Assembly (NCBI GenBank): GCA_964034945.1
Contig: OZ035963.1
Coordinates: 39,314,361 to 39,378,360, forward strand
Direction of reading: 5' to 3'
DNA length: 64,000 nt
Source of the DNA: Chrysopilus asiliformis
Lineage: Eukaryota; Arthropoda; Insecta; Diptera; Rhagionidae
Shown: in pieces, positions 10,509 to 21,903 of the stretch
How positions within the stretch are numbered: the stretch's first letter is position 1
Layout of the letters: the number at the start of each line of letters is the position of its first letter
The notes under the pieces: generated by a model
Told to the model about the DNA's origin: nothing
Database searches by the model: none
Seen by the model: only the letters and a program-made list of their open reading frames with translations
Translations under genes and position numbers: made by a program

Positions 10509-11012
10509 CAACTAACGCTGTTCCAAGGTGCCAAAGTCATGTTGCGGTACAACGTTGATACGGGTAAAGGTCTAGTGAATGGTGCGATAGGCAGCATCAC
10601 CGAGATAAAGTGGCCCCTCTTCCGTAGAGCCCAGGTCTACGATCAAGACATTCCGTCCGTTCTGGTCGATTTTGGTGATGTTGGTGTGCACCTTATTGAA
10701 CCAAGATCCGTCCAGTTTTCGGCAAAATATTCCGCAGGAACTGCAGAGCGTCGAATGCTTCCTCTGATACTATGTTGGTCGTCAACGGTACACAAGTTGC
10801 AAGGCTGCACTATCGAGCATGAAGTCATTAATCTAGGTCCCAAAGTATTCGCTCCCGGACAAGCCTATCTTGCGCTGAGTAGAGTCAAGTGCTTAGATAG
10901 TGTGCGGCTGGAGGACTTGGATTGCATAAAAATAACTGGACCTAATGTGTGCAATGCCAAGGCTCTTGCTGAAATGCAGAGGTTGACGTACTTGCCACAT
11001 TCCGACCAGTAA
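10509..11012 (+). pseudogene. Helitron Pif1 helicase C-terminus
   Basis: This continues in the same frame after the TAG at 10506. It encodes V-M-L-R-Y-N-V-D-T-G-K-G-L-V-N-G, then helicase motif V S-T-V-H-K-L-Q-G-C-T (about 10777-10806) and motif VI Q-A-Y-L-A-L-S-R-V (about 10861-10887). It stops with TAA at 11010-11012, which is probably the genuine C-terminus. The conserved motifs and lack of further frameshifts suggest the Helitron was active until fairly recently. Confidence 0.85.
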
Positions 11013-11360
11013 ATTATATACCCCAGTTTGTGAACAGACAGAGATATGTGGCATAACTCGCGTAGGGTTATGCGAAACTCTTTAAAAATAACATGGCGCT
11101 TGAGTTGCAGCCACCTCCTCGTCGGTGAGTGCTGGATAGTTGGAAACATCTCCAATGAAGATCTGCAAGATTTGTTATTCTGATTTCACTGTTGTTAATG
11201 TGGTCCTGATCTATTTTGCCATGTGTATTTTTACATTGTTGCGTCTGCCCTTATTAACTCTACTAAACCACTTAACAATATCAATTGGCAAAATGCTGTC
11301 TTCCTATTTTTAGATCGTATTGAATTAGGGTAGTTCAAGACTAAAAAGTATAAAATAAAA
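11013..11360. other. Helitron 3' flank, no gene seen
   Basis: This AT-rich sequence follows the helicase stop codon. It should contain the Helitron 3' end, but no convincing terminal hairpin followed by CTRR was found. No open frame of interest was seen. Confidence 0.5.
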
Positions 11361-11676
11361 AAAACACTTTAAAAAACAAGTTTTATAACCTTATACACTT
11401 TCAAAATGCACTAAAAAGTAAAAAACAAGTTTAAAGTTTCACAAAAAAATGTTTTTATAAATTACGTGTTGTTGTGAAAATATAAAGTGTGTGACGTTGC
11501 ATTTGCTCTTGAATCTGTAATAGCGGTTTCATACTGTGCAACGCAGCACACTTTATATTTTCACAACAACACGCAATTTATAAAAGCCTTTTTTGTGAAA
11601 CTTTAAACTTGTTTTTTCCTTTTTAGTGCATTTTGAAATTGTATAAGGTTATAAAACTTGTTTTTTAAAGTGTTTT
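11361..11676. mobile_element. Palindromic MITE, ~315 bp
   Basis: AAACACTTTAAAAAACAAG and the following ~100 bp at 11363-11480 are mirrored at 11560-11676, leaving a short central loop around the CGTTGCATTTGCTC region. The long, nearly perfect fold is typical of a MITE. Target duplication is unclear because the flanks are A/T-rich. Confidence 0.65.
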
Positions 11677-11936
11677 TGAAGTGAAAACTTCTTTAGCGGC
11701 GTTGTGAGTGATTTCAAAATCGATGAAACGAAAAAGCGACAGTAAAAAGAGATAGGATATTTTAGCCTACGAGAAAATGAGATAGAATACAGATGGGTGC
11801 CGGTCAATTTATCGTAAACAAGAGTGATGGATAGGGGGAAGGGAAAGGGGGGAAGGGAGAAGTGTTGCGAAGGAGGAAGTGGAGAGAGGAGGCGATAAAT
11901 TACTGATGTTTCGTCATACATTACAATATATACATA

Positions 11937-12453
11937 TCTATATATATAAAAATGGATGTTTTATTGTTTGTATGTTTGTCTGTCTGTCTGAGATTACAAA
12001 ACTCAAAAACTACTGGACCGATTTTTATGCGGTTTTTTGCAAAATGATCTGTGTTGCCAGGAGCAGGGTTTTAGCTATGTAGAATTTCAAAATTCGAAAC
12101 GGAAGGTCCTGTAAGGATAATTAAAATATCCTTTTTCTCATTTTTCCCCGGAAAAATTTGCATTATAGGGTTTTTGGGGTCGCTCATCACGAATCCGGTA
12201 TTAGATTTTTGAAATTCGAAACGGAAGGTTCTGTAAGGATAATGAAAATATCCTTTTTCCCATTTCTCCCCGGAAAAATTTGCATTATAGGGTTTTTGGG
12301 GTCGCTGATCACGAATCCGGTATTAGATTTTCAAAATTCGAAACGGAAGGTCCTGTAAGGATAATGAAAATATCCTTTTTCCCATTTTTCCCCGGAAAAA
12401 TTTGCACTATAGGGTTTTTGGGGTCGCTGATCATGAATCCGGTATTAGATTTT
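11937..12453 (+). mobile_element. Helitron-like 120-bp tandem-repeat element, truncated copy
   Basis: It starts with TCTATATATATAAAAATGG after an A, then GTCTGTCTGTCTGAGATTAC and ACTACTGGACCGATTTT. About three ~120-bp monomers follow, each containing GGAAGGTCCTGTAAGGATAA and TCGCTGATCACGAATCCGG. The same element occurs at 32070, 57890 and 60402. This copy lacks the 3' terminus seen in the other two. Open frames across it are artefacts of the repeat period. Confidence 0.75.
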
Positions 12454-13221
12454 CAATAAAAATATAATATGACTTTTGAACTTGGTACCAATATTATAAT
12501 AAATAAACGCTTTAACTATCCCACACCTGATACCACATTCGTCTCATTCTCTCGCTGTTTAGTTTTCCTAAGGTTTCACTTCTACCGCGTGTGCACTGCA
12601 CACACGTTTTTTTTTTTTTTTATCATTCAGATACAACACCCCAGGCAAAACTAGCAGGTGTTTTAAAATAAATTAATTCAAATCTAAAATAAATCATATT
12701 TTGATTTAATAAAAAACTTAGTAAAATTGCAATCGGTGCACATAATAATAAATATTAATTTAAAATTTCGCGGCAGTGTTATATGGGAATGTCATCCATT
12801 TTCGTGTAATCGGGTCAGATCGGATCAGACAAGATTTGACTGATTTTGTTTTTTAGGCTACACTTTTTGTCAAACATACGGAATAAGCTCTTTTATTTAA
12901 AGAAGCTAATCTAAATCACAAAAAAGTTTTTATTATAAATCTAATATTTTACTACTCAATAGCGTCGACTGTCAGACATTCAAAACGCCACCAACCAATG
13001 AACAAAATTTGGTCGGAAAGCACTGATGTAGCCGGAAGCGCTAAATAACTTTCAGCCAAAGAACGAAGTAAAGGATAACAGGATCGCGTCCGCGACAAAA
13101 CCTGTATCTGGTACCATTTTCTTTTTCCAAAAAAAATGAAAGTGAATTTTTGGATGCTTGAAATTCTGAAGACCGATCGGAGGGAAGATTCATCACAATT
13201 TTTCTTTGTGATTATCTAGAT
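12454..13221. other. No gene recognised; low-complexity tracts
   Basis: AT-rich sequence with a T19 run near 12607-12625 and short direct repeats such as GGTCAGATCGGATCAGAC. No coding, RNA or transposon structure could be supported. Confidence 0.5.
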
Positions 13222-13620
13222 AAAAACATAACAAAAGCTATAATTGCCAATCTGGCAATTATTGAAAACCCGTATGGTGATATTCGTATCAAAATTCGAA
13301 CAGTTGTACCAAAATTCCACTTTGAAGTCAAACTTTCCAATAAGATTTTTTAAAATTTATTCCAATCGGATTTTAATGTATGGAAGTTATATGTAGAATC
13401 ATATCCTAAATAACTTTTGTTCTTGGACTTTTTTGATAAGGTGCACCGTTTTTGAGATATTCGCAAAAAACATTTTCGTTCGTATGGGGGTACCCCCCCT
13501 AATGGTCCGTTTTTGCCCATGAACGAACTTAGCCTCGCATTTTACGAAAAACGGACCTGTGCAAAATTTCAAGTCTCTAGCTCAATCCGTGCTTTCACCA
13601 TACGGGTATAAATATATAAA
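13222..13620 (+). repeat. Dispersed ~450-bp hairpin repeat, copy 1
   Basis: It begins with AAAGCTATAATTGCCAATCTGGCAATTATTGAAAACCCGTATGGTGA, a short hairpin, and ends with a mirrored CACCATACGGGTATA. Related copies lie at 27285-27680, 37150-37272 and, reversed, 44735-45195. The interior holds GAACGAACTTAGCCTCGC and is non-coding. The family is unidentified. Confidence 0.6.
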
Positions 13621-14207
13621 GCTATCTAATTTCTTCAAAATTCAATAAAAAATTGATAAAAAACTATCATCCTTTCCGATGTTTGGCAAAAAACCTTGGC
13701 GGCAACATCTATAAATAAAATTTATAATTTCAGCTACGTATGTTCTGAGCGCCTCATAACAGTGAATATAGGTACTGTCGACGAACCGTTGAATACATAA
13801 AATTTTACTTTAAAAAATATTAATAATTTTCATGTTACCTTTGAATTGGATATTTGTCATTAGAAAAATACTTTTTCATTGTACTTTTCAATACCTACTA
13901 ATAAGATTGTCGCGAAACAGTATTTGTCCGCCAAATAACTTTAAATTCATAAATTTAGTAATAATTGTTTAACTAAGTTTTTAATAGGTACAATTACTTC
14001 AAATGCTAAAAATGATTGTTTTAGAATAAATAAAATTTTCTTTTTTATCAGCTTTTTGTTCCAAGATTCGTGATAAATTAATATATCTACATTGCAATAT
14101 GAATTTCGCGTTTGTTTTAGACAGGGCAATTGAGTGGATTTTAAGTACGGCAACAAAGAAAATGTGTTTTTCTTTTTTATTTCAATACTTCAATACATAT
14201 TTTTATT
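13621..14207. other. 3' flank of the DM4/12 gene, no other gene seen
   Basis: AT-rich sequence downstream of the minus-strand stop codon at 14208-14210. On the minus strand an AATAAA hexamer follows the stop immediately (near 14200-14206), and could serve as its polyadenylation signal. No other feature was recognised. Confidence 0.45.
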
Positions 14208-14534
14208 TTATATAACACTATTAATATTATATGATTCAGAAAATCCATCTATTATTGAATATTCACAACCTTTGAAAATTTTTTCACACGGTTCACCATG
14301 TCTACCCAAGGTTTCAGCTTCATAATACTTAGTATATGTATGAGACAGTAAATTGTCCCGAGAGGAAGATGGCCTGAAATATCAAAAACATTATTCAAGA
14401 TTTCATTGAATTGTAAACCTTACGTTATAACAAGATGGATCACTTCTCCTAAAATCCCATTCAAATAATCAAAAGGTGAATCTGCTGCTTCACATATAGT
14501 CCTTAGCATACATTCATTACCATTAAGTCCCATC
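14208..14534 (-). CDS. DM4/12-family secreted protein, exons 3-4
   Basis: Read on the minus strand, exon 3 is 14534-14424 (acceptor ...TTTTCCAG, donor GTAAGG) and exon 4 is 14373-14208 (acceptor ...ATTTCAG, stop TAA). Together they encode M-G-L-N-G-N-E-C-M-L-R-T-I-C-E-A-A, then L-V-I-T-P-S-S-S-R-D, then Y-Y-E-A-E-T-L-G-R-H-G-E-P-C-E and K-G-C-E-Y-S. This is the DM4/12 domain (Pfam DM4_12), with four cysteines and the typical Y-x-x-A-E and TPS signatures. The family is insect-specific, secreted and of unknown function. The phases match exons 1-2 at 31834-31366: the four exons total 687 nt, giving 228 residues plus stop, the usual length for the family. Individual exons are too short to stand out as open frames. 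Confidence 0.8.
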
Positions 14535-14600
14535 CTGGAAAAGAGTTTATGATTAACTAAAAGGTTGAAATTATGATATTTATGAAGCTTTATTGACAAT

Positions 14601-14931
14601 GGGCCTTTCCACACGTGTATTCTTGCATCTGCGGATCGGGTTCTGATTGGTCAGTGACTAGTGGAGGGGGTTCTGCAAGTGATGAACGTTTGGGCGAAGT
14701 TCAAGAGTGACCAAAAGTTTTGCATGCACTAACACAAGTAAACAGCAATAAAAATTTTCCATGGGTGAAATTATGATTTCTCACACTACGATGCTTCTCT
14801 ACTCGCGTTCAAACCACAATGCCAATATTCGCACTCACACATATAAAACTGACACAACTGGTAACAACAGCGTGTGGACTCGAACTGGTTGTCGTTATGA
14901 GTCGTCGTTACAACTGTGTGTGGAAATGCCC
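14601..14931. mobile_element. PIF/Harbinger-like MITE, AAT duplication
   Basis: Ends GGGCCTTTCCACACG and (mirrored) GGGCATTTCCACACA are flanked by AAT at 14598-14600 and 14932-14934. ACACG/ACACA occupies positions 11-15 of the end, as in other elements of this window. It lies 67 bp upstream of exon 3 of the DM4/12 gene, inside the long intron. No coding content. Confidence 0.68.
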
Positions 14932-14956
14932 AATAACTGATCCTATAAGTCAGTTA

Positions 14957-15479
14957 AGCGGCCCCTACACGTTCAATCTTGCAGTCAATCATCTCGTGCT
15001 GTGACAGCATTTTGAACGTCTATGGTGATGCTGTCATGCAAAATTCCATGATTGACAGCATGCTGGCCAATATCAAAATCATTTTGATATTTTTCAAGGG
15101 AACTTTTTAAATCACAGCATGCTTGAACGTATATGGCGATGCTGTCAATCAATTCGTCATTTCAGTGTAATTTTTTGTAGTGAAAAGGTGTCGCATATAA
15201 AAAATAAATTTTTTTGTGAATCTTTTTTCGGGTTATATCGACAAAGAAGTGAGTTGTGGATGACGAAAAGTGAAAAATATAAAGACAAATTTTTTTAAAT
15301 TTATATTAAGTGTTGTTTTATATGAAGTTTTTTTTTAAATTTATATTAAGTGTTGTGTGCTGTCGGTTTGGTTGTTGCGAAAAAAGTGATGCTTGCGTGC
15401 ATGATTGAGCGTCTAGTGCAAATAAGCTTTTTGCTGTGACAGCATGATTGACTGCAAGATTGAACGTGTAGGGGCCGCT
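14957..15479. mobile_element. PIF/Harbinger-like MITE, TTA duplication
   Basis: A long inverted end AGCGGCCCCTACACGTTCAA plus TCTTGCAGTCAATCAT is mirrored exactly at 15444-15479 and flanked by TTA at 14954-14956 and 15480-15482. The interior repeats GCTGTGACAGCAT and TTGAACGT motifs. No coding content. Confidence 0.85.
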
Positions 15480-15718
15480 TTACTGTGGTCTACAGCGCAC
15501 AGCGCATCCTGAGCAATTTCCTAAAAATAATCAAATAAAATCATCAGTCATCGACTGGTATCGATCGAGTACAGTCCGTTGTATTTATTAGCTCGTTGAC
15601 AAAGACCTTTTTTTTTTTTGTATAGTTCGGGAGTGTTTTGTTTCAATCGACTCCGTTTTTTTTAGTGTTCCCTTTTGGTCGCTTAGATAATCCTAGCGGA
15701 TAAGCGTAGTTTTTCTTA

Positions 15719-16912
15719 ATGGCTATGGCCCTAGGGCCTAGCGCGAATTCATTCGCGATGTTGGATCCGGATCTGTCACCACATTCTAAGAGAAAGAGAT
15801 CTCAAAGAAAGCCCTACTCACAACTTCCACTAGAAGATTTTCCATCACTACCAAACCAGCAGGTGGCGTCGAGGGACCAACCCAAGTACATCATAATTAA
15901 AGCAGCTGAGGGTGAAAAAAATCTTCTACTACATAATGTTTTCATCATAAAGAAAGGATTGGACGACATAAGTAAGGAAATCATCAACTTTTCTACTTTG
16001 CGAGATGGTAGTCTCCTCCTCTTATGTAGAAACGAAAGAGTCGCTAAACGCTTCTTAGGTATAAAAACAATTGCCAACGGAATCCGAATCGAAGGCAGTT
16101 TCCATACGACTCTCAACTCGGTCAAAGGCACCATCAGATGTCCACTACTAAACAGTCTTGAGGAAAATGACATTGTAGAGGGTCTCAAGGAGAGCGACGT
16201 ATGCAAGGCCGACAAGATCACGAAATTGATTGACGGCAAGCCAGTTCCCACAGGTACGATTATTCTAACTTTCAACAGATACGACCTGCCCAAATATATC
16301 AATGTAGCATGGGAAAGAAAAGAAGTCCGTCCGTATTATCCCAACCCAATGCGTTGTCGCACATGTCAAGAATTGGGCCATACAAAGAATAGATGCACGA
16401 AAGCCGCTCGTTGTGAAACCTGCGCTTTGGAACCTCATGAAAACAACTGCACTAGGGTTTATTGTGTAAACTGTAAAACAGACACTCATACTTCGAAAGA
16501 CAAAGATTGCCCAGAATTTGCTACCAAAAAAGAAATTCTAAAAATAAAAACACAAAAAAAATGCACTTACAAAGATGCAGCTTCCTACTTTGCCTCCCTG
16601 CGGCCTGGCAACGTTTTAAAAACAAAAACCTTTTCTTCAATCACACAAAATTGAGACGACCACGCACGCAGAAAGGACTCTTCTAACTCAGAAAAAATTC
16701 AGCCAATTTCAACACACAAACAGCAAATAACAATTTCAACAGATCAACTACAGCCAACCGTATCACCAAACACAAGCACAACAATGGAAATTACCATAAC
16801 AGAAACAAGCACAAACCCCCAACAATCAATCGAAAAAACAAATCTTACTGACTCACGCCAAAACAATATCAAATCAATGGATATTGTTATAAGCAGCCAT
16901 GACGACGTTTAA
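15719..16912 (+). pseudogene. I-type LINE ORF1 (gag-like, CCHC zinc knuckles)
   Basis: The ORF opens with ATG at 15719 and is basic, with an early K-R-K-R-S-Q-R-K run. Near its end it has cysteine-rich knuckles C-R-T-C-Q-E-L-G-H-T-K-N-R-C (around 16354-16395), C-E-T-C-A-L-E-P-H-E-N-N-C and C-V-N-C-K-T-D-T-H, which in LINE ORF1 proteins bind element RNA. A TGA at 16652-16654 truncates it to 311 residues, but the same frame is open after it (Gln/Thr/Ser-rich) to TAA 16910-16912. The intact product would be about 397 residues and would overlap the ORF2 start by 14 bases. The TGA therefore looks like a single inactivating change. Confidence 0.78.
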
Positions 16913-18888
16913 AAAAACATTTTTACAAATTTTACAATGGAACATCGCTGGATGTTCCAATAATAGAACCGGACTAGAATTACTCTATCATCTTTATAAA
17001 CCACAAATAATAGCACTACAAGAGACACATATGAAAAAAACAGCAAATCTGAACTTCCACAATTACAAATATTTTCTCAATAATAGAGACTACGCTAATG
17101 CACGGAGTGGAGTAGGAGTTTTGGTACATCCGTCCCTGAACTGCTCCCAATTGCATATCAACACGCGACTCCTCTTAGTTGCAATCCAAATACAAAGCCC
17201 TAACCCTTTTACGTTAGTAAACATTTACGGAGAACACGATCAACCACTAAAAACTAATGATCTCGCAGCTATTGAACAACAAATCCCAGGAGACATAATA
17301 ATAGTAGGAGACTTTAACGCGCATGCACCATCTTGGGGTATGGCGTCGTGTAATACGAGAGGAAAGGAAATAGAGGAATGGATGGCCAATTCGGACTTAT
17401 CTATTCTAAATGATAACAGCCCCACGCATTTCTCGACACGTGGTACCTTCACTGCAATAGATTTATCCTTTTGTTCAGCTCGAATAGCCCCCCACTTGGT
17501 TTGGAAAGTGCATCCAACACTCGAAGGAAGCGACCATTTGCCCATCATTATTAGCACAAATCAGCCATCCACAACAATCTGCGTAAAGTCCAAATTCCTA
17601 GAGTCGAAGGCTGACTGGATTAAGTTCACTTCTTTCGCAAAAGAGGCCACCCAAACCCGGCCGCTTTCGAACAACATAAATAAAGAAGCGTCCACGATCA
17701 GAAAAATAGCAAGATTAGCCGCAAACCATGCGATTCCGGTTACAAAACCTCCTCCGAGACCGACAACACAACCTCCCTGGATCTACTAATCTTAATTAGA
17801 GTTAAAAATAAAAGCTGGAAAACATTTCAACGGCACCCTTCCACGACGAATTTAATAAGTTACAAAAGGCATGCGGCCAAAGTCAAAAAAGAAATCAAGG
17901 TAGCCAAGGAAAAAGCGTGGGAGAGTTTCATCCAAAGCATTGACCGATCAACAAACGTGCCGGAGGTTTGGAAAAAACTAAAAATATTACACGGCAAAAG
18001 TTCAGGTACGCATATTTCATATTTAAAAACGAGCAATAATACAAATCCTATTGAGTCCCCACTTGAGATAGCAGAGGCGTTAGCTCATGAATGGTGCAGT
18101 TACTCCTCTACAAACAACCTTTCGACGAGTACAAAGGCTAAACTCACCTCTTGGTCTCCAGATAATCACTCCGCAACATCGGCATCGGCCCCAAGTTTTT
18201 TCCTATCAGATGAAATCACACCGCAAGAACTTGATAGAAACTTGTGTTCGTTAAAAGGATCCACACCGGGAGCAGATAAAATCTCATACTCTATGATAAA
18301 AGCCTTTCCAAACAACCTTAAACTCCGCCTAATCCACGTATACAATCTTATCCTGTTGAACCGAACTTGGCCGCAAGAATGGAAAAAAGCTACGCTCATT
18401 CCAATCCCGAAGAAGAACAAAGACCAGACAACTCCGAGTGGTTTTAGACCTATTTCACTATTGCCATGCCTATCCAAGGTGCTAGAAAAGATTCTAAGTC
18501 AAAGATTAGCCGTGTTTTTAGAAGATAAACTTCCCCAAAATGTGCACGGTTTCAGAAGAGGTAGGGGTACCTCGTCGCTTTTGCATGACCTGGACGATAC
18601 GATAGCCAAGCATTTCTCAGCACACAACCATTGCGGTCTTCTTTCCTTGGACCTCGAAAGAGCCTATGAAAGGACACCAGCAGCGTTTGTGATTGAACAA
18701 CTAATGGAATGGGGTATGGACAGGAACTTTTGTGGCACAATTCTTTCGTTTCTAACCAACCGTACTATCTGCGTAAAAGTGAATGGTTTTCAATCTAACT
18801 ATCATCCTCTGGAAATTGGTTTGCCGCAGGGTTCACCGATTTCGCCACAGCTATTTAACGTTTATATCTTCAAACTGGCCTCGCAGTT
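16899..18888 (+). pseudogene. I-type LINE ORF2, endonuclease and N-terminal reverse transcriptase
   Basis: ORF2 starts at ATG 16899. It has the APE-type endonuclease signatures Q-W-N-I-A-G, L-Q-E-T-H, V-G-D-F-N-A-H, A-I-D-L-S and G-S-D-H-L-P-I, which nick the target DNA. The frame stops at 17787-17789 (P-P-W-I-Y-*) and coding resumes after a shift with K-V-K-K-E-I-K-V-A-K-E-K-A-W. From about 17957 it reads into the reverse transcriptase: G-A-D-K, W-K-K-A-T-L-I-P-I-P-K-K, F-R-P-I-S-L-L, and L-P-Q-G-S-P-I-S-P-Q-L-F-N. At about 18888 the inserted antisense LINE breaks it. The catalytic box appears at 22651. Confidence 0.8.
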
Positions 18889-19066
18889 ATTTATTTATTT
18901 ATTTATTTATTTAATTACATTTCGTCAACAAAAACTGACTATTTAAGCGAGCAATACAATTTTTAAAAACAAAAAGAGAAAAAAAACAATATATATATTT
19001 ATACATATGTTCAATAATATGAGCAAAAAAGGAAGAAAAAAAAAACTTTTACAAAAAAAAAAAAAA

Positions 19067-21903
19067 TTATTTTAACAAAGCTTTCAGAGATTCTAAGCTA
19101 ACACAAAAATCAATATTATAATACATAGAGTTAAATGAACGCGACATAGACGATACTGGTTCATTTAAGCCGTAATTCGTACGGTGGTGACGAATACTTA
19201 AAAAATCAGAGTTTCTGAGCATTCTAGTAGGTGCCATTATATTAATTTTGGACAATAGGTGAGGGGAGCTAACCAACCCCGTCAGTAATTTAAATACAAA
19301 GCATATTTTAAAATTTTGCCTACGCTCTTTTAGCGATTTTAAATCAAGTAGCCTTAATCTACTGGCATAAGGGGGGAGAATTAAGGAGTTTTCCCAAGGC
19401 AATTTATTAAGGGCGAATCGCAAAAACTTTTTTTGGACACTTTCAATTCTATCCGCATGAATAGAATAAAATGGGTCCCAAACAATAGAACAATACTCCA
19501 AAATAGGACGAACGAAACAAAAGTATAACAATTTAGTAATAAAAGGGTCAAAAAATTCTTTGCACCATCTTTTGACAAACCCAAGAGTTGAATTGGCTCG
19601 ACTCACCATATGATTAATGTGCTCCACGAAAGTAAGGCGAAAGTCAAAGAGTACACCAAGATCCTTAATTCTAGATAAAATACTCCCATCAAGGGAATAG
19701 TCAAAAAATAGAATATCTTTTTTTCTGCTAAAACTAAGAATGGAACACTTACTAACATTTAAGACCATACAATTTTTATCGCACCATACACAAAAATTAT
19801 GTAGGTCAATCATTAAAAGACTATGGTCAAGCGTATTACACACAGTTCTATAAATTTTCATATCGTCAGCATAAATTAAAATACTACTGTAGAGAAATAC
19901 TAAGTCGATGTCGTTTATAAATAAAATAAATAGTAGAGGACCAAGATGGCTTCCTTGTGGTACTCCCGATCGGTTCAAAATTGGCTTAGAAAAAGAATTA
20001 CGAAATAATACATTCTGTACCCGACCATTGAGATATGATTTAATCCACCTAATAAATAGTGCCGGGAAACCAAGAACAGAGAGTTTGTATAATAAAACAT
20101 CATGTGATAATCTGTCGAAGGCTTTAGTGAAATCAGTGTAAACACAGTCCACTTGTAGCCCATCTTCAATGTTAGTTTGACAGAAAGTGGTAAATTCAAT
20201 TAAATTAGTTTCGGTAGATCTTTTTTTTACAAAACCATGTTGAAAAGGATTAATAATCGATTTTACATGGAAGTTTAAACGCGAACAAATCATAGCCTCA
20301 AAGAGTTTCGGAATACAGGACAGTTTCGCGATTGGTCTGTAATTTGAGATATCTTCTCGATTTCCTTTTTTGAAAAGAGGAATAATATAGGATGATTTCC
20401 ATATCGAAGGGAAAATTCCAGATCGTATTGATAAATTGAATAAATGCCCTAAAGGGCGACTTAAATTAATGTCACAATTTTTTAAAACAACAGAAGGAAC
20501 GCCATCAGGGCCACATGAAAATTTACTATCTAGTGTCTTAATACTGTCAATAATATCACATTCGTCAAGAAATAAATCCTTCATAGTTAAAGTCGTCAAA
20601 GGAATATTTTTTAAGTAATTAAAATACGTATAATCTATATCACAGTTTGAATCACAAAAAGCAGATTGAAAAAAGTCTGCAAAAAGATTGCAGATAATAT
20701 CCGTGTCAGAACTCTTAATATTGTTTAAAAATAACGATATTGGATAATCATTGACTTTCCTCTTACTGTTAACGAAGCTCCAAAACGATTTAGGATCAGA
20801 TTTGAGATTCTTTCGAATATTTGAAACATATATCTGATAAGAGGCATTAGCTGCCATCAAGAACTCTTTTTTGGCATGCAAATAATTCTGAAAATCATAG
20901 TCTGATTTAGAGTAAAAATAAAGTTTCCAGCATTTGGTTTTTAAATTACGTAAGTGACATATTTCTGAATTAAACCAAATAGGATGCACTGATTGATTTT
21001 TTAAGCACGTATACGGTACTGTAACCGCGAAAACATTGAAAACATATTGATAAAAGTAAAACGTGGACTGATCAACATCAACTTCATTAAGAACATCGAA
21101 CCAGGAACAATTATTGAAAAGATTAGACATCTCTGAAAAATTTGCCTTTTGAAAATTAAATTGAAATTTAGAGTTAGAAAAATTATTTGAACTAATATAG
21201 TCAGTATTAAAAAAACAAGAAATCGCCGGATGATGTCCAACAACAGGAAACATCGGAGAATCACAAGAATAAATTGTAGTAGATGAGGCATCAGATGAGA
21301 ACACCAAATCCAGAATTCGCCCATTTACATTAGTTACATGGTTCACTTGGCAGAGATTTTTGGAATAAAGATCATCTAAGAACTCTGCAGTTGATTGGCA
21401 TGATGTGTTTGGGATCAGGAAATCGTCATCATCAGATGGTGACCAGGTCACAAGAGGAAGGTTGAAGTCACCAAAAATCAAAATGTCATCTTCGGGATCC
21501 ATTAGGTTGTCAACGAAATCAATCGCGTCACAAAATGATTGATAAATTATTGTTGATGAAGACGGCGGGATATAGAAAGTGACGACGTAGATAAGCCTTG
21601 AAGCAATATTTGTAGATATACATAGAAATTCCAAAACGTTAGGCACAGGAACCTCTACTCTTCTAGATGGGAAAGATGAACGCACCGCACACATTATGCC
21701 TCCACCAACAGGTGCATCATGAGATTCGTGTCGATCCCGTCGAAAAACGTTGAAGTTCGATGAAAATATTTCGCCATTAAAAAAACTAGCATTTAGCCAC
21801 GTTTCGGTGAAGCAAACAATATCGTAATCGCAATCAGATGAAGATAAAAAAAATTGAGATAATTTAGAACGGATTCCATTTACGTTTTGGTAGTAGATAG
21901 CGA
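19067..21903 (-). CDS. LINE ORF2: endonuclease-reverse transcriptase
   Basis: The frame is open from about 21903, where it overlaps the end of ORF1, and reads Y-Y-Q-N-V-N-G-I-R-S-K (endonuclease start); the first ATG, at 21694, comes inside the domain. It continues with F-T-E-T-W, F-G-D-F-N-L-P and G-H-H-P-A-I (endonuclease), then N-Y-R-P-I-A, the catalytic-palm D-F-T-K-A-F-D, S-G-V-P-Q-G-S-H-L-G-P-L-L-F and I-Y-A-D-D-M-K (codons near 19862-19873). No stop or frameshift is seen to the TAA at 19067. It copies LINE RNA into the genome by target-primed reverse transcription. The group is Jockey or CR1; I cannot separate them by eye. It appears intact but lacks a visible start codon or promoter. 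Confidence 0.82.

Larger units (their letters stand above)
573..11012 (+). mobile_element. Decayed autonomous Helitron, interrupted by two transposons
   Basis: Coding remnants in one orientation give the Helitron order: N-terminal cysteine-peptidase-like domain, Rep with an HUH motif, a two-tyrosine catalytic helix (Y-x3-Y), then a Pif1-family helicase. The two large interruptions (1917-2679 and 3542-8693) each have 8-bp target duplications; removing each element plus one duplication copy restores an open frame across both sites. Remaining damage is two frameshifts in the N-terminal part and in-frame TAG codons at 3486-3488 and 10506-10508. Outer ends (5'-TC and 3' hairpin plus CTRR) were not identified, so the limits given are those of coding sequence. 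Confidence 0.85.

Noticed and set aside
11013..11360. Helitron 3' terminus
   Set aside because: Looked for a hairpin followed by CTRR and a T; no convincing match, so no end was assigned.
16265..16489. Minus-strand frames over the I-type LINE ORF1
   Set aside because: Antisense shadows of a protein with clear zinc knuckles on the plus strand.
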